DNA of 64,000 nucleotides from Lucifuga dentata (Eukaryota > Chordata > Actinopteri > Ophidiiformes > Bythitidae): assembly GCA_014773175.1 (NCBI GenBank), contig VXCM01000476.1, positions 157,954 through 221,953 on the forward strand, read 5' to 3'. The position numbers and the translations under genes were made by a program. Shown piece by piece: positions 24,991 through 39,900 of the stretch (its first letter is position 1; each line of letters starts with the position of its first letter). The notes under the pieces are model-generated. The model was not told the DNA's origin. It searched no databases and saw only the letters and a program-made list of their open reading frames with translations.

Positions 24991-27900
24991 TTAACCAATG
25001 CTGCTGCGTGGCCCCACAGTCACCTGACTGGGAAATCTGGCAACAACACCAATGCTGTCAGCAGAGCCAAAATAATAACACACTGACACATGCACGCACA
25101 GAAAATGAACTGACAGTGCATTTTACTAGCTGTTCATAAAAACAGTCCCCCCCCTTTATTTCTAGAGCCTTAATTCTGACCTGCATCTATCTATAAAAAA
25201 TTCACTTTCCAACATATAATATTCAGATCCAAATTTAACAACATAATAGGCATCGAGGGTGCAGGAACATGGGACAAAGGAGGAAGAGTTGGAGAGCTGG
25301 CCAGACCCCATAGCAAGAAGCGTTACGGTCATTTTCTCCTCGCTGCGAGTGTTTGCATCTGTTATCAACAAACCCAGATGCAGACAGACGAGAAATCCAG
25401 CTCTGCAGATAGCGAGGAGGAGGAGGAGGATGTCTGAACTGTACACAAACACACCACCGGCGAGAGGAGAGATAGGACACGGACAAGGCTAACACACTGG
25501 CACCATAGCACCTCGTTCAGTCTTTTTGGAACTCCAATATCACAACTGTAAGCCAGAGCACAATGTGCGTTTTGTGATGTATCTGTCTACCTAAAGACAG
25601 TACATGAAAGCATATGTTTTTATCAGGCGTTGCCCAGTAGGAGCAGAGCCCCTGATCCTGGCTGTGGCTTAGCCCTGTGCTCTGCATAAATTAAACCCGC
25701 CAGACCAATCTCAACATAACAGTGTGGTGTAGTACATATGCTACACGTAGTCCATAGAGAAACGGAAAAATCAAGGCAATCTGGACAGAAACTGGGGTGA
25801 GCAAATGGTGCCGGCTTACCTCTTGTTGATGGGCTTCTCATCCTTCTCGTAGGGTTTCACAAACCATTTGCCGATGCGAACGAAGCTGCGATTCATGAGG
25901 CAGCGCTCCAGCAAGTTGTGGATGGCTTTGAAAAGCAGCGTTCGACACTCGTAGGAAAGACCGTTCTCCCACAGCCCGTCATCCTCAGCTGGAAAAGAGG
26001 AGAGAGAGAGAGAGAAATAGCTCAAAGGAGTGTCTGTGTTTTTATGAATGCACAAGAACTCACCAAGGCCAACAAAGTCAATCTTAATAGGACAAAACAC
26101 CGGTTACTATCCCGACAAGTTTGCTGGATGTTGCTCCTGCACGTGTTCAGATGGTGTGTTCACTGAAGATTTTTATGGTTTAGAATCGTTAATAATTATC
26201 AAATATTGCAAAGAACACCGCAGTCAGAAAACAGAACAGAACAAAATTAAATTATTTCATGAAAAATTATTCAGTTGTACTGTTTTGTTTTTTTACTGTG
26301 CTGTGTTAAAATGCTGATCACCAATGAAAATGCGAACTGAAAATGAAAATTAATTACGGTATTTCATTTGGAGAAAAGTGTTACAACTCCATTATACTAC
26401 AATACTCCAAAGGAATAATTTAAGAGGCTTTGTGGATTAAGCATTAAAATGATCACTTGTATACGTTATGTGTATGGGTGAGATGAGCGAGCAGGTGGAA
26501 GTCTTTCTGACCACATGAGGTAATGCAAACACAAACACACACACACATCCATATAGCAGGATTTAATACCATTTTAAAATAACAAGATAACCGTCTCTGT
26601 GACTAAATGCAAATTAAAGTCATACTTATAGATCGCATAATAAAATTTTGCCCCTAGGTGTATAAACATCAAGCATCTGTATTATGCTATTAATAAAAAA
26701 AAAAAAAAAAAAAAGATAACATCAACTGGATCTTCAGCATTCCGCTGTAAGAATAATCATTGAAAGTGAACTGTGACAGGCTTGCTGATTGAGCGTGGAA
26801 AGACATTTTTGAAGGATCTGCCAGGCAATATTGCGCACCTTGATATCAAAACTGAAACCGCATATTTCCTGGGATGCAAAATAGTTAGTCATATCTAAAG
26901 TAACATCTGAAAAATATGTCGCACAGAGATGGCAAGCTGGTGATGAAAATGCAAACAGGAACAAGCCGGAGAGCGCGAGCGAGAAAGAAATATCAAGCGG
27001 AGACCTGCAGCTTCCTGCGGTCAGGCTTTCAGGTACTTTCTGCATCTCTGTGCATCAGGTTTTGATACCAGGCTCCGTTTCTGAATCGCTTTCTGCACTG
27101 GCCTGAATGCTGCTCTAATCTCATTAACAGTCACTGCTCACATCTTACAGCACTTAAGCTCCTTTCAGTCAAGTCTCCAGCAAACATCCCCCCCAAGAGT
27201 GCCGTCTCTGTCTCAGCACCGACAAAATAAATACTGAGTGTAACCTGCCCTTCGTGTCGGCTTGGTGTGTGCTGGAGAGAGGCACAAACCAACCCCAAGG
27301 CAAGTTAATCAAACTTTGTTGAGTTGTACAGTGACCCCGGCTTGCTGTTGTCGAGCAAAGGTGGCTTAAAATGTTTTTCCACACTATCAAAATTTGAAAT
27401 TACACTGATTTTCCTCAAAGAAAAGAGAAACGGTATGGGCCCTGCACTGAAAACTGACAGATTTGAAAAGCTTTTTGAGGAGATGCTAGGAACTTTTATG
27501 GTTTTCAGAGTTTAAATAAAGACTCAGCTATGTTTCAGTTATAATCACTTTAAAAATACCCATTCAACTATGTGAATAAATCACCTTTAACTTACAAAAA
27601 AGTCAAGCCCAATCCCATCATATCTCCTTTTAAATGCCATAACCCTCCTAGATGCAGCCAGTTCACCAAGCCTTTTAAACATGACATCCAACCAAAGGAA
27701 AACAAGCTCAGGCTGGCTGCCAAGTGAAGGTGGCTACATGCCCAGTGTTTTAGAGAGCAACAAACTAATTCATCAGGTGCACACACATATTCAGGATAAG
27801 ATCAGGAACACAAACCTCAGCAGGCTAAGGGAAGCAAACAATCATTTCCAATTAAAAATTATCAGCAATTGGATTAAAAACAAAAACTTAAAAAGCAGTT

Positions 27901-30900
27901 GAATGAAGAGGGGTTTTAACTTTCTTGAAAGTCTAGATGGGAAGGAGTGCGTAATGAATCAGAAATGGTGCACTGCAAGTCTGCTTTGAGCAATTTAGCA
28001 GCTGCTCTTGCCATCCTGAGACACGGCGGGCAAGAGTTCAAAATATCATTGACAACAGAGAGCCAGCTTGCTCAAACACTGAGAAAAGATTTAGAGAAAG
28101 GGAAGAGGAAAAAAAAAAAACAAACGAAGGGGATTGGTCCAAACACCCATGCTGAGGAGAAACAGATCAGTAAGAGTGATCAAGGAGGAGAGATTTAAAA
28201 AAAAAAAGAGAGTAATATGCCTCAAATCTATAACTAGAGACATCAATCCAACATGCATTTTGCGGTTGAACCTGAAGTCTTTGATGGCTCTTCTGCAAAA
28301 TTAACAAACTACCCTAAACCTACTTATGCCTCAATGACCAAGGCAATCCCATCTGCTTTCCTCTGCCAAGACACCACATCTGCCTGGGACCCCCTCCTCC
28401 TCTTCCTCCTCCTCCTCCTCCCTGTCGCCTGCTCCTCCTCAGCCTCTCCCTCTAGTACTAAGCAACTAAAACTGGCGTCTGGTTTACATCAAGTGTTCTG
28501 ATCGACCTCGTGTTTGTCATGCATGCCTGCTGCAAAGCAAGCTGAAGGCAGACGGAGACTAAATGAAGCTCTGTACTCAAAACGGAGCTTTCATGGTCTA
28601 ATGTAAGTCAACTCACTTCCATGAATGTGCCTACATAACTTCACTAACCTCACAAACAACAACCCAAAAGGAAAACAAGTGAACATAGGACAAGTAAACT
28701 GGCTTGCTGTGGGACAAATTATTGATCCCTATGATATATCTGTTTCCATGACCTTAAACAAGGAAGGAGTTATAAGGCTTAGCAAAAGGGCTTTAGCTTC
28801 CCATTGTAAAGTGAGCAGGAGCTGAAACTCGATCAACGAAGAAAAAACAATTAGAAGGTCATAAGCAAATTGAAAGGAAAAACAAATAAAGAATATTACA
28901 ATAATCTTCCCACACCTGACAACCTACTGAACTCTATGTGGTGCAAAGGCAACAGCAAATGCCTCCTGTCATTCATGCAAACATCCATTCAGACTAAATT
29001 TAAGGTGGCATGTACACAATGACTTTGTTTTTCTTGTCGCTTCTTACCAGTTGGCAAAGGTGTATTACTGCCACCCACTGGACTGGAGTGTTCAGCAGTA
29101 GGACAGCCCTGAATACCACTCAGAAAAATGTAAGACTGTTAGTACGTACAGCGCAATCCTTCTTTAGATGGTGAACACACTTACATATTTACGTAGCTGT
29201 GTGTGTGAACACATGCAGACTGCAGAAGTGTTTATGGGACAAAGCCACTGCCTGGTTCATGGAACCTTCAGCAGGTGTTTGTTAACAAGGGTGCTTGAAT
29301 TCAGAGCTTCTAATGATGCTATTTAGCTAGTACACCACTTTACTGCCTGCACACGTAATCAGTTACAGTAAGGAAAGCATCTAAAGATGTAGAAAATCAT
29401 AATTAAAATTTGATTCCACCATAACAACAAATATTTACATTTTCATTACACTCTGAATTCCCCCTGAAAGGCTTGGTTTGATGTATGTAACACCTCAAAT
29501 ACATGCTACTAAGCACATTTAACTGCGCAATATGCATCCATGTTACCAAAAAGGGAGTTAAAATTAAGCCACAAGTAGATCCAGTAAGAAACAGTGACAG
29601 AAATCTTAATACGCCTTCTTTGGAAAAACAAAGTAAGGCGTAACGCTCAAGTGCAAACAGTGCTGTGATCCAAGATCAAGAGTGACAATACTTTCTCCAG
29701 AGTCTGAGCATGAAACAGTGTTTTGACACTCCGGTTCTGAGTAACGACACCTTAAAGGGATAGATTCTATGCTTTGACATTATGATTGTGTGTCAAAGAA
29801 ATAACAGGTATGTTAAAACTAAAAACTACAATAACAGTCTCTACTCTTACGACTTGCTATTGCCACTTTTGAAAAACAGAAAAAAAGTGTTCAAATGATA
29901 AATGTCATGAAACCACATTCAACAATTTGTTCAGACAATTTATGCATTTGGGTGACCGAAAGCATAAACCTGCATATATTCAAGCATGAATATGTGTGGG
30001 GAAGGCGGCCATGGTGTGTGGTGGTCACTGCTTGGGACAACATTTGAGTAACCTAATTTCAAGAAAGATTTATGGGCTTCACTGATGACCAGGGCATTTT
30101 CATGTCTGCCTCCAGTGTGGCGAGCCCAAATGAGCTGACCTTTATCAGTGCTCTCAGGTGCGCAGCAGCTCTGGTAAGAATGCTTACAATCTCTCTTACA
30201 CTTTCATTTCCACCTCAGGCAAGTGCACGCCTCATGATGCCGGACAGCACGATGATTTTTCCTATTATGTCATGCAAAGTCAAGAAGCAATACCCTGTTT
30301 AGTCCCCAAAAAACAGAGAGAAAGAAAGAAAACTCAAAACCATAAAATAGAATATGGGTATTTCAGGGGCTCAGACAGACTAACAAGAAAGTTAAGGAAT
30401 TTACTAAAGCTCAGGAAACATTTTTAGAGGTGGTCCGCCCAGTTGCTGGTCTCTGCGTATGAGCAATTAGAGCAGCAGCGGGTCATTAAACACCAAGATT
30501 AATGCTTTGTGATCGACTGCGCTCAGGGGGATTCTACCAAGGCTGGCCAGAAGGTTTTCTCTCTTCTTTCTCAGTTCCTCCCACTCTACCTCCTTATCTG
30601 CAAGGAAAGAGAGAGAACCAGCAGTGCTCCATAAAGTCTCCATTACTAATTAATGATTTTTTATTTTTTTTTTGAGCAGGGAGGGAAAGCTAGATAGAGA
30701 AAAGAGAGAGAGAGAGAGAGAGAGAACCCATGGGCCACAGAGCTGCATGCGTGGCCAACTTCCCGTGCTNGAGAGAGAGAGAGAGAGAACCCATGGGCCA
30801 CAGAGCTGCATGCGTGGCCAACTTCCCGTGCTGTGCCAGCCAGTGGAGATCCATCAGAGAGAGCAAATGAGGGAGGCCGAGGACGAGAAAGAGAAGAAAG

Positions 30901-33900
30901 TAGACAGTGGTTCACAGGCGGGAGATTAGCCCTGGAAAATGAATCCCCAAGCACAAAAGCCATCATCCTCCTTTACTTTTCCTTCATGAGCTGGTTTGGG
31001 TTTATCTATTCATCTCTCTCGGCCTTGCACACTGAAGTTTAGAGCCGTCTTTAAGGGGGGTAAAAAAAACACACCAAGCACTACAAATCCCAAGCCAAGG
31101 TTAACCGAGTGTGTCGCTGACTAATTATCTTTGAAACACGTCCACGGCATCTCTGCGCCCACAGCCAGGTGAGCAGAAAGTGTGGTCCTGACAAACATCC
31201 ACTGAAAACAGATATCACCATGGTTATCTGGTGGAGTTACGATGGTGATAAAAATGTGCTATTTGCAGTAAAATACAACTATGCAAACTATGCACTAAAA
31301 TACAGCGAGACCAAGTGCTCACTATATGACAGAACTAGTTCCAGATGGGCTTCAGACAAATTTTCAAAATCCATGTCAGCGGGGTGTCCTTGCCTGCTGT
31401 GAGAAGGCTGGCACTCTGCTTCTAATCTAAGCTTCGAAGCTAATCTATGATGTATATGGAACTAGCTGCTTAGTTATCAAACATGCCTGATATTTAGCTC
31501 TGCTAAGGAGGTTATGTGATCACCGGCGTTTGTCTGTCTGTTTTCTGTTACCAGGATATCTCAAAAAGTTATGGATGGATATGGATGAAATTTGGGAGAC
31601 AGATAAGTAATGTCGAGAGGAAGAAGTGATTAAATTTTGGAAGTGATCCAGATCGTACTCTGGATCCAGAAGTTTTTAGCCGTAAAATTGATGCTTATGG
31701 GCCGAATTCAATTAAATTTTGCATGATGGCTCAGTTTTTTAATAACTTTTCTTCTTTAATTGGGGATTTTGTTGGCCTTGGTGCCTTCTTGTTTTGTTCT
31801 TTCAGTGTGGTACCTCGTGTTGTTCGCTCTTCTTTTGAGAGTGTGCATTCTTCCCATATAAAGATGGTAATTGCAGTCAAGAAATGCCGAGATGTCTTCT
31901 GACAAATCATCAACTGGGCCTATGAATTAACACATTTTAACCATCATTCCACAGAGCAATGCTTCCCCCCCNCCAAAATGCAGCAGCAAATCCCATAATT
32001 ATGAATTGTTTTAATAATGTATTAAACTTTTTGTTTTTTGCCATAACAACCACCAAATGTTCAGCTTTGCTGGCTTTCTTAAATTATTCTTACTCTGTAA
32101 GACAAGCGCAACATATAAGCAACTTGAGATATCACCTGACTTGTGCTGACATCAAGTCAGCAACAAAGGGATTTCTTTCATTTTTATTTCTAAAATAATA
32201 TTTTGAAAATATTGCCAGTGTGCACTATAGGTTAACATTATGTTAAAACTATACTGATATTCATTAGTGAAAATTTTTCATGTTCTATCTCTGCCACACA
32301 GTTTGTTTTCAGCCTTGTATGTTAGAAAGATACTGTATCTCAAACACATGGCTTGGTGTGGATAATACCACCATGTGGCCATTTATGAAGCACTTCACGC
32401 TTTAGCTCATACCTCTTCAAGCATGAGAATAAGGGACTTCAATATTATTTATTTTATTTTCACATGAAACTAGTGCAGTGCCCATTGAAAACATGCCTGT
32501 TCAGACCGGGCCAGACTTTATGGTGTGCACCACAGCTTGCCATAAGTGGCCATAGAGCGAAGCATATGCTGCTGTGCCCGTAGCGTATCCTGCCGCACAG
32601 ACTACTTTTTACCAGCACAGCTCAATTCAAGAACCACCCATCCAAACAACTTCACACGCGATACTGCAAGTCCTTGGGTCCTGAGCAACGAACCTGCCAA
32701 ATCTCAACTTCATACAGTGCCGGGTTCTAGAGATAATGGTGTCACAGACAGAGAATCTGTCTTTAAAAGAACAACTTCATTTTAGTGCAGTATTTTGTAT
32801 ACATCATCATCATCATCAGAGATTTTCTGTCGTGCTTTTTTTTACATGACAGTTTGAATAACAGCAGTATTGAACTAGAAGTGCATAATGCAGTAACACT
32901 TCAGGACAAATATGCATATCCTTATTTGCATGCCAATGTTCATTTAAGCATACAGAGTCCCTGAAATCTAATGTACCGGCCATTCTCAGCCGTGGCCTGT
33001 ACATTATGAACTGGACTTTTACAGGCCATTCAAATGAATACCATTTGTAAATTATACAGGTGGGTTGCATTCCTCAATTCAGAAATCTTGCCTGGGGCAT
33101 CCTGTTGGCTCATTGGGCTACAGCACATACAATGGCCTTTACGTCAATGTACCACAGAATGTGTCTCACAATCATTTCTGTATGTCATCTCTCCTGTCAG
33201 TCTCCGGGAGAGGAAAAGTCCCATTAAAATGATATTTAAAAAGACTGCTGACTAAACTTGGATATTACAAGCACAAGGTCGGACAAGCCACGTAAGTGGT
33301 GGTTTGACAGTTTGCTGCAAGAATCTGTCTTTGTTATAATCCTACCATTTCATTTGTCATTATTTGACAAGTTTAAACCTTAAAAACTGCAGTTGTTAAG
33401 ACAGTTTGTTACTAGTTTAGGCAACTGGACAAAAAACACTGTTATTGAATGGCAGCGGACTGCTGAAAACAAGCACCAGGCAAAGACAGAAATGGTGGCT
33501 ACAGAGCTCAAGCATTAGATGGAAAAAAAAATGATTTACTGAATTTAATACACCACTCGCCACACATAAATCGCTGAATTTTGAAGTCTACCATGTGCAA
33601 CACATCACCACACCTCAGAAATAATAAATCAACTCGCCTTAGACCTTTCAAAATGGTACTTTTTAATGTCTGCTGGATACTTTACAGCAGTCACATTTGT
33701 CAAAAAAATCTGCATGCATTTACCAACAGAAACTACTGACCAACATCAATGGCTCTCTGAAGTGGAATTCATTTAAAAAAAAAAAAAAANTTTAAAAAAA
33801 AAAAAAAACACCGGATCAAATCATTCACCTGGTCATTCCATTTCAAAAAGCAGGGCCCAACTTCATAAAAGGAAAAACACAAAATATGCAGTCATAACTT

Positions 33901-36900
33901 TACCAGAATTTATGGTATTTAGATGGTGTGGAATTTAGTTTAAAAAGCATCTGTACTCTACAGACAGTAATTCAAATGGTTTCTCTCAGACTTGAGGGTA
34001 CTTCATTAATTTTATAGTAATGAAATCTTCACAGAGAGAAAAGAAACAAAGGTTGACCAGTTAAAAAAAAAAAAAAAAAAAAAAAAAAGTGAAAAGTCAG
34101 CACAGCCATCACAGGCTGTTGAAATATGCTCTTTGGAACTGGTTATTTTGCCCTGAGGTGCAGAGCAGGGCTGTTTTTATTTCACTCTTGATGCAAATAG
34201 TAACAGCAGAGTTGTCAAGCAAAAAAAATCCTGAGAACATCACAAAGCCATACGGGAATTACTGCACGTCAGAAGATCACTGTGGAAAACAAACTCTCAA
34301 AGAGCTGTGAAATCAAGCTTCACTTCTCTCATTGACTGAATTGGTCCCAAATCATGTGTTGATCAACCTTCTGAGGAGACAGACATTTAATTTTGCATCT
34401 CTCTCTCTCTCTCTCTCACTCACTCAGTCACTCACTCACTCACTAGAGATCTGACCCAACATCCAGTAATAAATGATGTGTGTGTGCAGCTCAGTTCTTG
34501 TGCTGCAGGGACCACAGTGGAGATGGTGCAATGATAAAAACCTTCTGGTCTCTCTTTTTAACCTACCCAAATGAAGTAATAATCCAAGGACTGTGTTGCT
34601 TAAGGACAAAAACACACAGGGATAGATGTGACCTTATGCAATATTCATTCGGATCTGAAGATTCCAAAAATCCAGCTGGGCAGTGCAGAATAGAAACGGC
34701 AAACGAGGAAAGATCCAGGAGAGACACGCGGTGCCAGGCTGCCTGGTCGTACTTGGCAGTAGAGGGAAAGGAAGCTATGGAGGGTGGGAAAAGGGACCAG
34801 GCCACACTTGTATGATGAAATTTGAGAAAAAAAAATGTACCATGGAGCAATTACCACCACAGAGAGACATCCATTCCTAATTTCTATGCAAAAAAAGATC
34901 AGTGGTTCTTTGAGGAAAGGAAAAGACAGCCATTTATCTTTTGCTTTAGATGCCCCTGGTCAGACTCCACAGGCTTTTTTTTTTGGGGGGGGANCCACAG
35001 GCTTTTTTTTTTTGGGGGGGATGATAAGGAGCGCATGGTATTTGCATAAGAATACATTCCGATGCAGTGCCACAGGGAGGGGGGCAAGCTGTTTAATTTA
35101 GCAATGGTGCTTGCTTGTTGGGAATAATTTCTGTGTATGGCCAGAGGAAGATTAGAATTGCTTTTGTCATTGTGTTAGTAAGAAGGCGGGTTGTCCAGCA
35201 ATGTTAGGAAAGGACTCGGTGGTTTATATCCTCATGTTTTTTCAGTGGTGATGAAGTGTCAGACGTCAACAGATCCCACAAGTTTTCTGCCCTTCACTCT
35301 TCTCAGCTTGCTCCTTCTCTCTATATCCTCATCTCCCTAGAGAAAAGGGATTACTGGCACGCTGGTATACAGCAATGGCACTTGCTCAAAATTAAAAGAC
35401 TTTCATAGCCTGCTAATCTAATGAGTGTGGAGGGGGCGTGGGGGNTGGGGGTGGGGTGGGGTTGGGAAAAGGAGCAAGTGCCATTTCAGCTGCTGACACG
35501 AAAGGAAAAGAGTGGATTTTCATGTTTGCCACCAACGTCGCAAGTAAAGACCGAAATAAGAGGTTGAGAGCACGTGAAGAAAAGAAAGCTTTTTCAAATT
35601 CCCAAAACCTACGAGGACCAAAAAAAAAGAAAAAATCCACCAAGCTAGTGGGAAGAGAGCATTGAGGTTAAAAGGCGACAATGGTGGTGACATTCCAGAC
35701 GAGTGCAGTTCAGTGTCGGGTTCAGCTGGTCCTGCCACGGCCTGTGCTGCCAATGCTGGCATNGACGAGTGCAGTTCAGTGTCGGGTTCAGCTGGTCCTG
35801 CCACGGCCTGTGCTGCCAATGCTGGCATTTGTCAATTCTCATTTCCGCGATCGTACTACCCAGGAGGGCCCAGCGAACACAGCCAACTGTCAATCAACAC
35901 CCTTCTCCTCTTTGGTTACACGCCCAGACATTGAATATTGGAGCACTGGGCTTTAATCCGGGCTCTAAATATCAGAACACCACTAGTTTTCAGGCAGTCG
36001 CAAGTAGTTTCATGTATAACGTCTCAGGTAATTAGCAGAATTCACTTTGTACCCCAAAGTGTCCACATACTAGCTCCGGCAAAAATCACTAGAATGAATA
36101 CCAGCCACATTCTGGGCCATGAGAATGGGAACAGAGAAGACTACAGCATAAAACGTGATCGAAGGAGCGAGCAGTGTCCATCCTCCAGGGAGACGTGTGA
36201 GTTCACAGGTAAAGCTAACTAGTCAGAGGTCCTGACATTCCTCCACCTACACAGCAACTGTGTTATCAGGTCTCAGGACACACCATCTTCAGCAGACCAA
36301 TCAGCAGCTGCAGATGGAAGGTGGAGGGAGGGGGAGAGAAAGAGAACCCCTCTGGCTGACTTTAGATCCATCTAGAGAGCCTGCTCTGCTCTGCTCCAGT
36401 TCACTGGCAGGGCCCCCAGAGCAGCTTCAGGAGGGGGGGACGGGTGAGAGAGAAGAAGGAAGGCATCTTCCATCAGAGAGAGGGGAGCAGCAGCTTCCAA
36501 AACAGGAAACACAAACTGCCACACCTCCTATCTGGGAACCATTCTCACTAGGACAAAGTTGAGTCAGGGTGCAAACACACTTACTGTACACAAGAGGAAC
36601 ATGGAGAGGGATAGGGGGGAAGTAACCCATCTTATCAGGTGCTCAGGATGCAAGTCTATGCGACTGTTCCCAGAATAGTGGTGCTGCCTGTTTTGTTAAA
36701 ATTCAAAGAGAACACCACATCTAAAATAAGATCTGCTGAGTCCAGCAAAAACACAATAGTCAACATTCAATTATGTAATTACTATCTCGTGCACAGAGGA
36801 TATTGCTTTTAATCTCCCAAAACTGGCATGAAAACACAGAAGTAATTCCAAAAATTTCCAAATATAGAAGTGCAGCACTCTCCATTAGAAGGCCTAAACC

Positions 36901-39900
36901 AGACGCTTCAGGTTATTACCGGGACCCGTTAGGCCTGAATGAGCTGCCCATCGTAGCCTTCAGTTCCCATTCTAAGTCCACTTCAGGCACAATGTCCCAT
37001 AATGAAGGAGGGTCACAGACCGGCTGTGCTTTGCTCAGGCTTCCAAGTTCAATCTTCATGGCAGACAACATGAATAAAGATGCCCATCTTCTCCATCTTC
37101 TACCACTCACATTACTGTTGCACAAATGGGGAAATGGATAAGATGGAGGAGCAAGATGACTTTAGATGCACTTTCCAAGTTTCTGCATGGCAGTTCTTGC
37201 ATATTTCCTTTTTTCACTGAAGATATGGGAGTTACCTACACCTTGTTCCTTTTATGTTCATCACTTTGCAGAATGACAACATGTGGCACTGGGTTACTTG
37301 CACAGACTCACCAACGTTGAGATGCTGCCGCATCTCCTGTGGGGCAGCAGTCGTTTAGATATGACAACCATTTCTCAAACCTGTGAAAATGGCACAGGGT
37401 GGTGCCCAGAATCTCAGGGGAAAGGGAGTTGCCCTGCAGGTGTTGGCACCATCAGCCAGCCTGGTTAGCTCATCACTCAGCCACAGGGTACAGGGGAGGC
37501 ATTTCTGAGGCATCAGATTACACAGACGCGAACACCTCCCTTGAAGCGGTCACTTACAGAGAACCTCCTCACCGTCTACATGAAAATCACGCAGTAAAAT
37601 TTGTGTAATTTTTCATTGTACGGCCAATAACCTATCTTGACAGGATGATCCACTTCCTTCAAGCACTTCTTCCACAAAAGCCGTGAGCCCTCTACATTTC
37701 CCATTATCTTTTACAGCTATCATTCTTTTAGCTATATAACCTTGAGTTGTATTGGAAGGATAGGTTAACTCCATATTCATGAGATTTTCATGCCGGGGTT
37801 GCGAGACAACTCGGAGGCTCGGAAGCTGCACGGGAAGTGGAATGGCATTCGTTGCATCTTGTCACGGAGAACACAGAGCCAAATGTTCCTCTCTAATTCT
37901 CCCGTAGTCTAATACATCAGCATCATAATCAGGTTTTGTGCAACTTGTAGCAGGGTACAGTAAATAACTGTGAAACATAAGGATCGGCTTTTGATTCAAA
38001 GAGCAGTTGTGCTTGTAGTGTCATTGAATGGCTTGCTGAATCCCCACCAGCTCTGTGTGTGGTGTTCTGTAGCTGCTGCTGACCTTTGACTTCCCTGTGG
38101 CAAGGAAAAGCATAAGCAACCTACCTACATAGCTTAATAAAACATCACTTTTTTTATCTGAATTGCATGGCCTTGTATGTGTATGTGTGTGTGTGTGTGT
38201 GTGTGTGTCTCGGGGCCCTCACCTGCCAGCTCGTGATGAATGAGATCGGCAAAGTTGGGGTNTGTGTGTGTCTCGGGGCCCTCACCTGCCAGCTCGTGAT
38301 GAATGAGATCGGCAAAGTTGGGGTCGTCTCCCCACCAGAAGAGCCAAAGCTCCCTCCGGCCTTGCCGCTGGCTCCGTCGCCATACACTGAGCACGTCGGC
38401 CTTCAGACAGCGACTGAAGCTGCATAGGATGGGGTCCTCCTCCGTCACCGGGAAGAGGATGGGTGCAGAAGTCGGGCCCTGCCACACAAACCTCTTCCAT
38501 TTGATCCCAGTCAAGTCAGCCTGCGAGACAAAGGAGGGAGGGGTGGAGGGAGCAAAAGCAGAGGCTGTTAGTGCGCAGTCGCTGTTTCAGGACCCACTCA
38601 GCACCTTGACGTAAACGTGCTGAGCAGAGTTTAAAACGTAGGTATTAATCCTCTTTTATGGATCAGTTCTTTCACCAGCTAGATCTTCCAGAATGAAGAC
38701 AACCGGGTAGCTAGAAGAGGAGAAGAGGAACAGGGAGGGGGAGAAATGGGAATAATGATAGATAGAAAGACATAAAGAATGGTGACCAAAAAAATAAATA
38801 AATGGAACAGCATTGTGCATTAATACAAAAGAGAAATTGCCCCAGAACAGGAACTTTTTTTTTTTTTCAAAAGAACTAAGTACTTGTGCTTCCAGTATCA
38901 CCGAAAATTTCATGTTCAAAAAACAAATTTAAAAAATTAAAAAGCTGATGTTAACGCTGGTAAACGTGGTCTCACCACCTTTATCCTCATTAACACAGTG
39001 AGTGCGGGNTGCTTTGCTTTTTCTATAACCGCTGGCTGGCTTTTATTGAGAGAACAAAACACACAGGAAAAAAGCCTCACAAGCAGTAAATCACTGGTGG
39101 GGTTATTAAGTGTTAAAGCAGGAACATTACGCCCTGCTGCAAGCTACCACTGCTGCTTATCACCCGAGCACTGACAGACTAACCATGTCTACCAAAACAC
39201 ACACGCGCACGCACACACACACACGATGCCTTAGGCGTACATCCTTATTTCCGCTGGCAATCTTGGTCCTCTATCTATCCTTGTAGACGTTTGGAGTAAT
39301 CTCCGAGAACATGGACTGCTCATTTCCATGCTGTTTAGTCCTGTTTTGTTCAGGCTGAGTTGGCAAGCTGTCCCTCTGTATATTCCACCAATTAATCCAT
39401 TACAATTCAGGGGATATCTTAACTCAAGTGCAGAGGCGCTGAGCCTGAACAAGTGATTACCCATGACTGTGGTGAAGCGGTGGTCTCTCGCCCGGATAGG
39501 GATAAGCTGGGAGATCTGTGGCGTTGGCTGTTGTGGTGGCAGTGGAAATGGGGGTGCAATATGGACTGTCAAATCAGAGCATTTTCACAGTGCATGAACA
39601 CAAAGAAAGAGCTAGTTAGCCATTGGACGTCGTGGGCACACACAGGTGAGTCAGTGTGTACTGACTCACCTGTGTGTGACTGCGAGGAGAATCACTAATA
39701 ATTTTGAGTTTAAAAATATCTTTTTATCTTTAATTATGCCTAATATCTAAATATCTGAATAATACAGCTTGACAGCCTGTCCATAGACAAAATCCTTATT
39801 CAAAGAGACGATTATAAAGTCTATGGACAGCTACATTTATCAATTACTAGAAGGCAAGTGTTCCATTTGTTTGTCACAACGCCAATACTACACTGTTGAT

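Larger units (their letters stand above)
6525..25819 (-). other. med13 intron 3 (19.3 kb)
   Basis: The largest intron in the window, with donor gtaagc and acceptor gtctgacag. It holds no recognised coding sequence. It contains dense CA/GT, GA and CT microsatellites (8.8-9.4 kb, 18.6 kb, 19.2 kb, 24.9 kb), three TTAA-flanked MITE copies (10.75-11.99 kb and 19.91-20.54 kb), N-centred duplications at 10851, 14632, 18661 and 24538, and hairpins at 15271 and 24824. The long stretches 12-19 kb and 20.6-24.4 kb otherwise show only unique-looking AT-rich DNA. Confidence 0.85.
25989..38285 (-). other. med13 intron 2 (12.3 kb)
   Basis: Donor gtgagg, acceptor ctcttttccag. No coding exon was recognised. 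Contents are N-centred duplications at 30770, 34994, 35763 and 38262, lone Ns in homopolymers (31972, 33790, 35445), long A runs (26.7, 33.78, 34.07 kb), a teleost-type interspersed repeat at about 31.5 kb and a GT run next to exon 2. Confidence 0.85.

Noticed and set aside
35645..36035. Several frames with a repeated internal peptide
   Set aside because: The repeat comes from the 65-bp duplication around the N at 35763.
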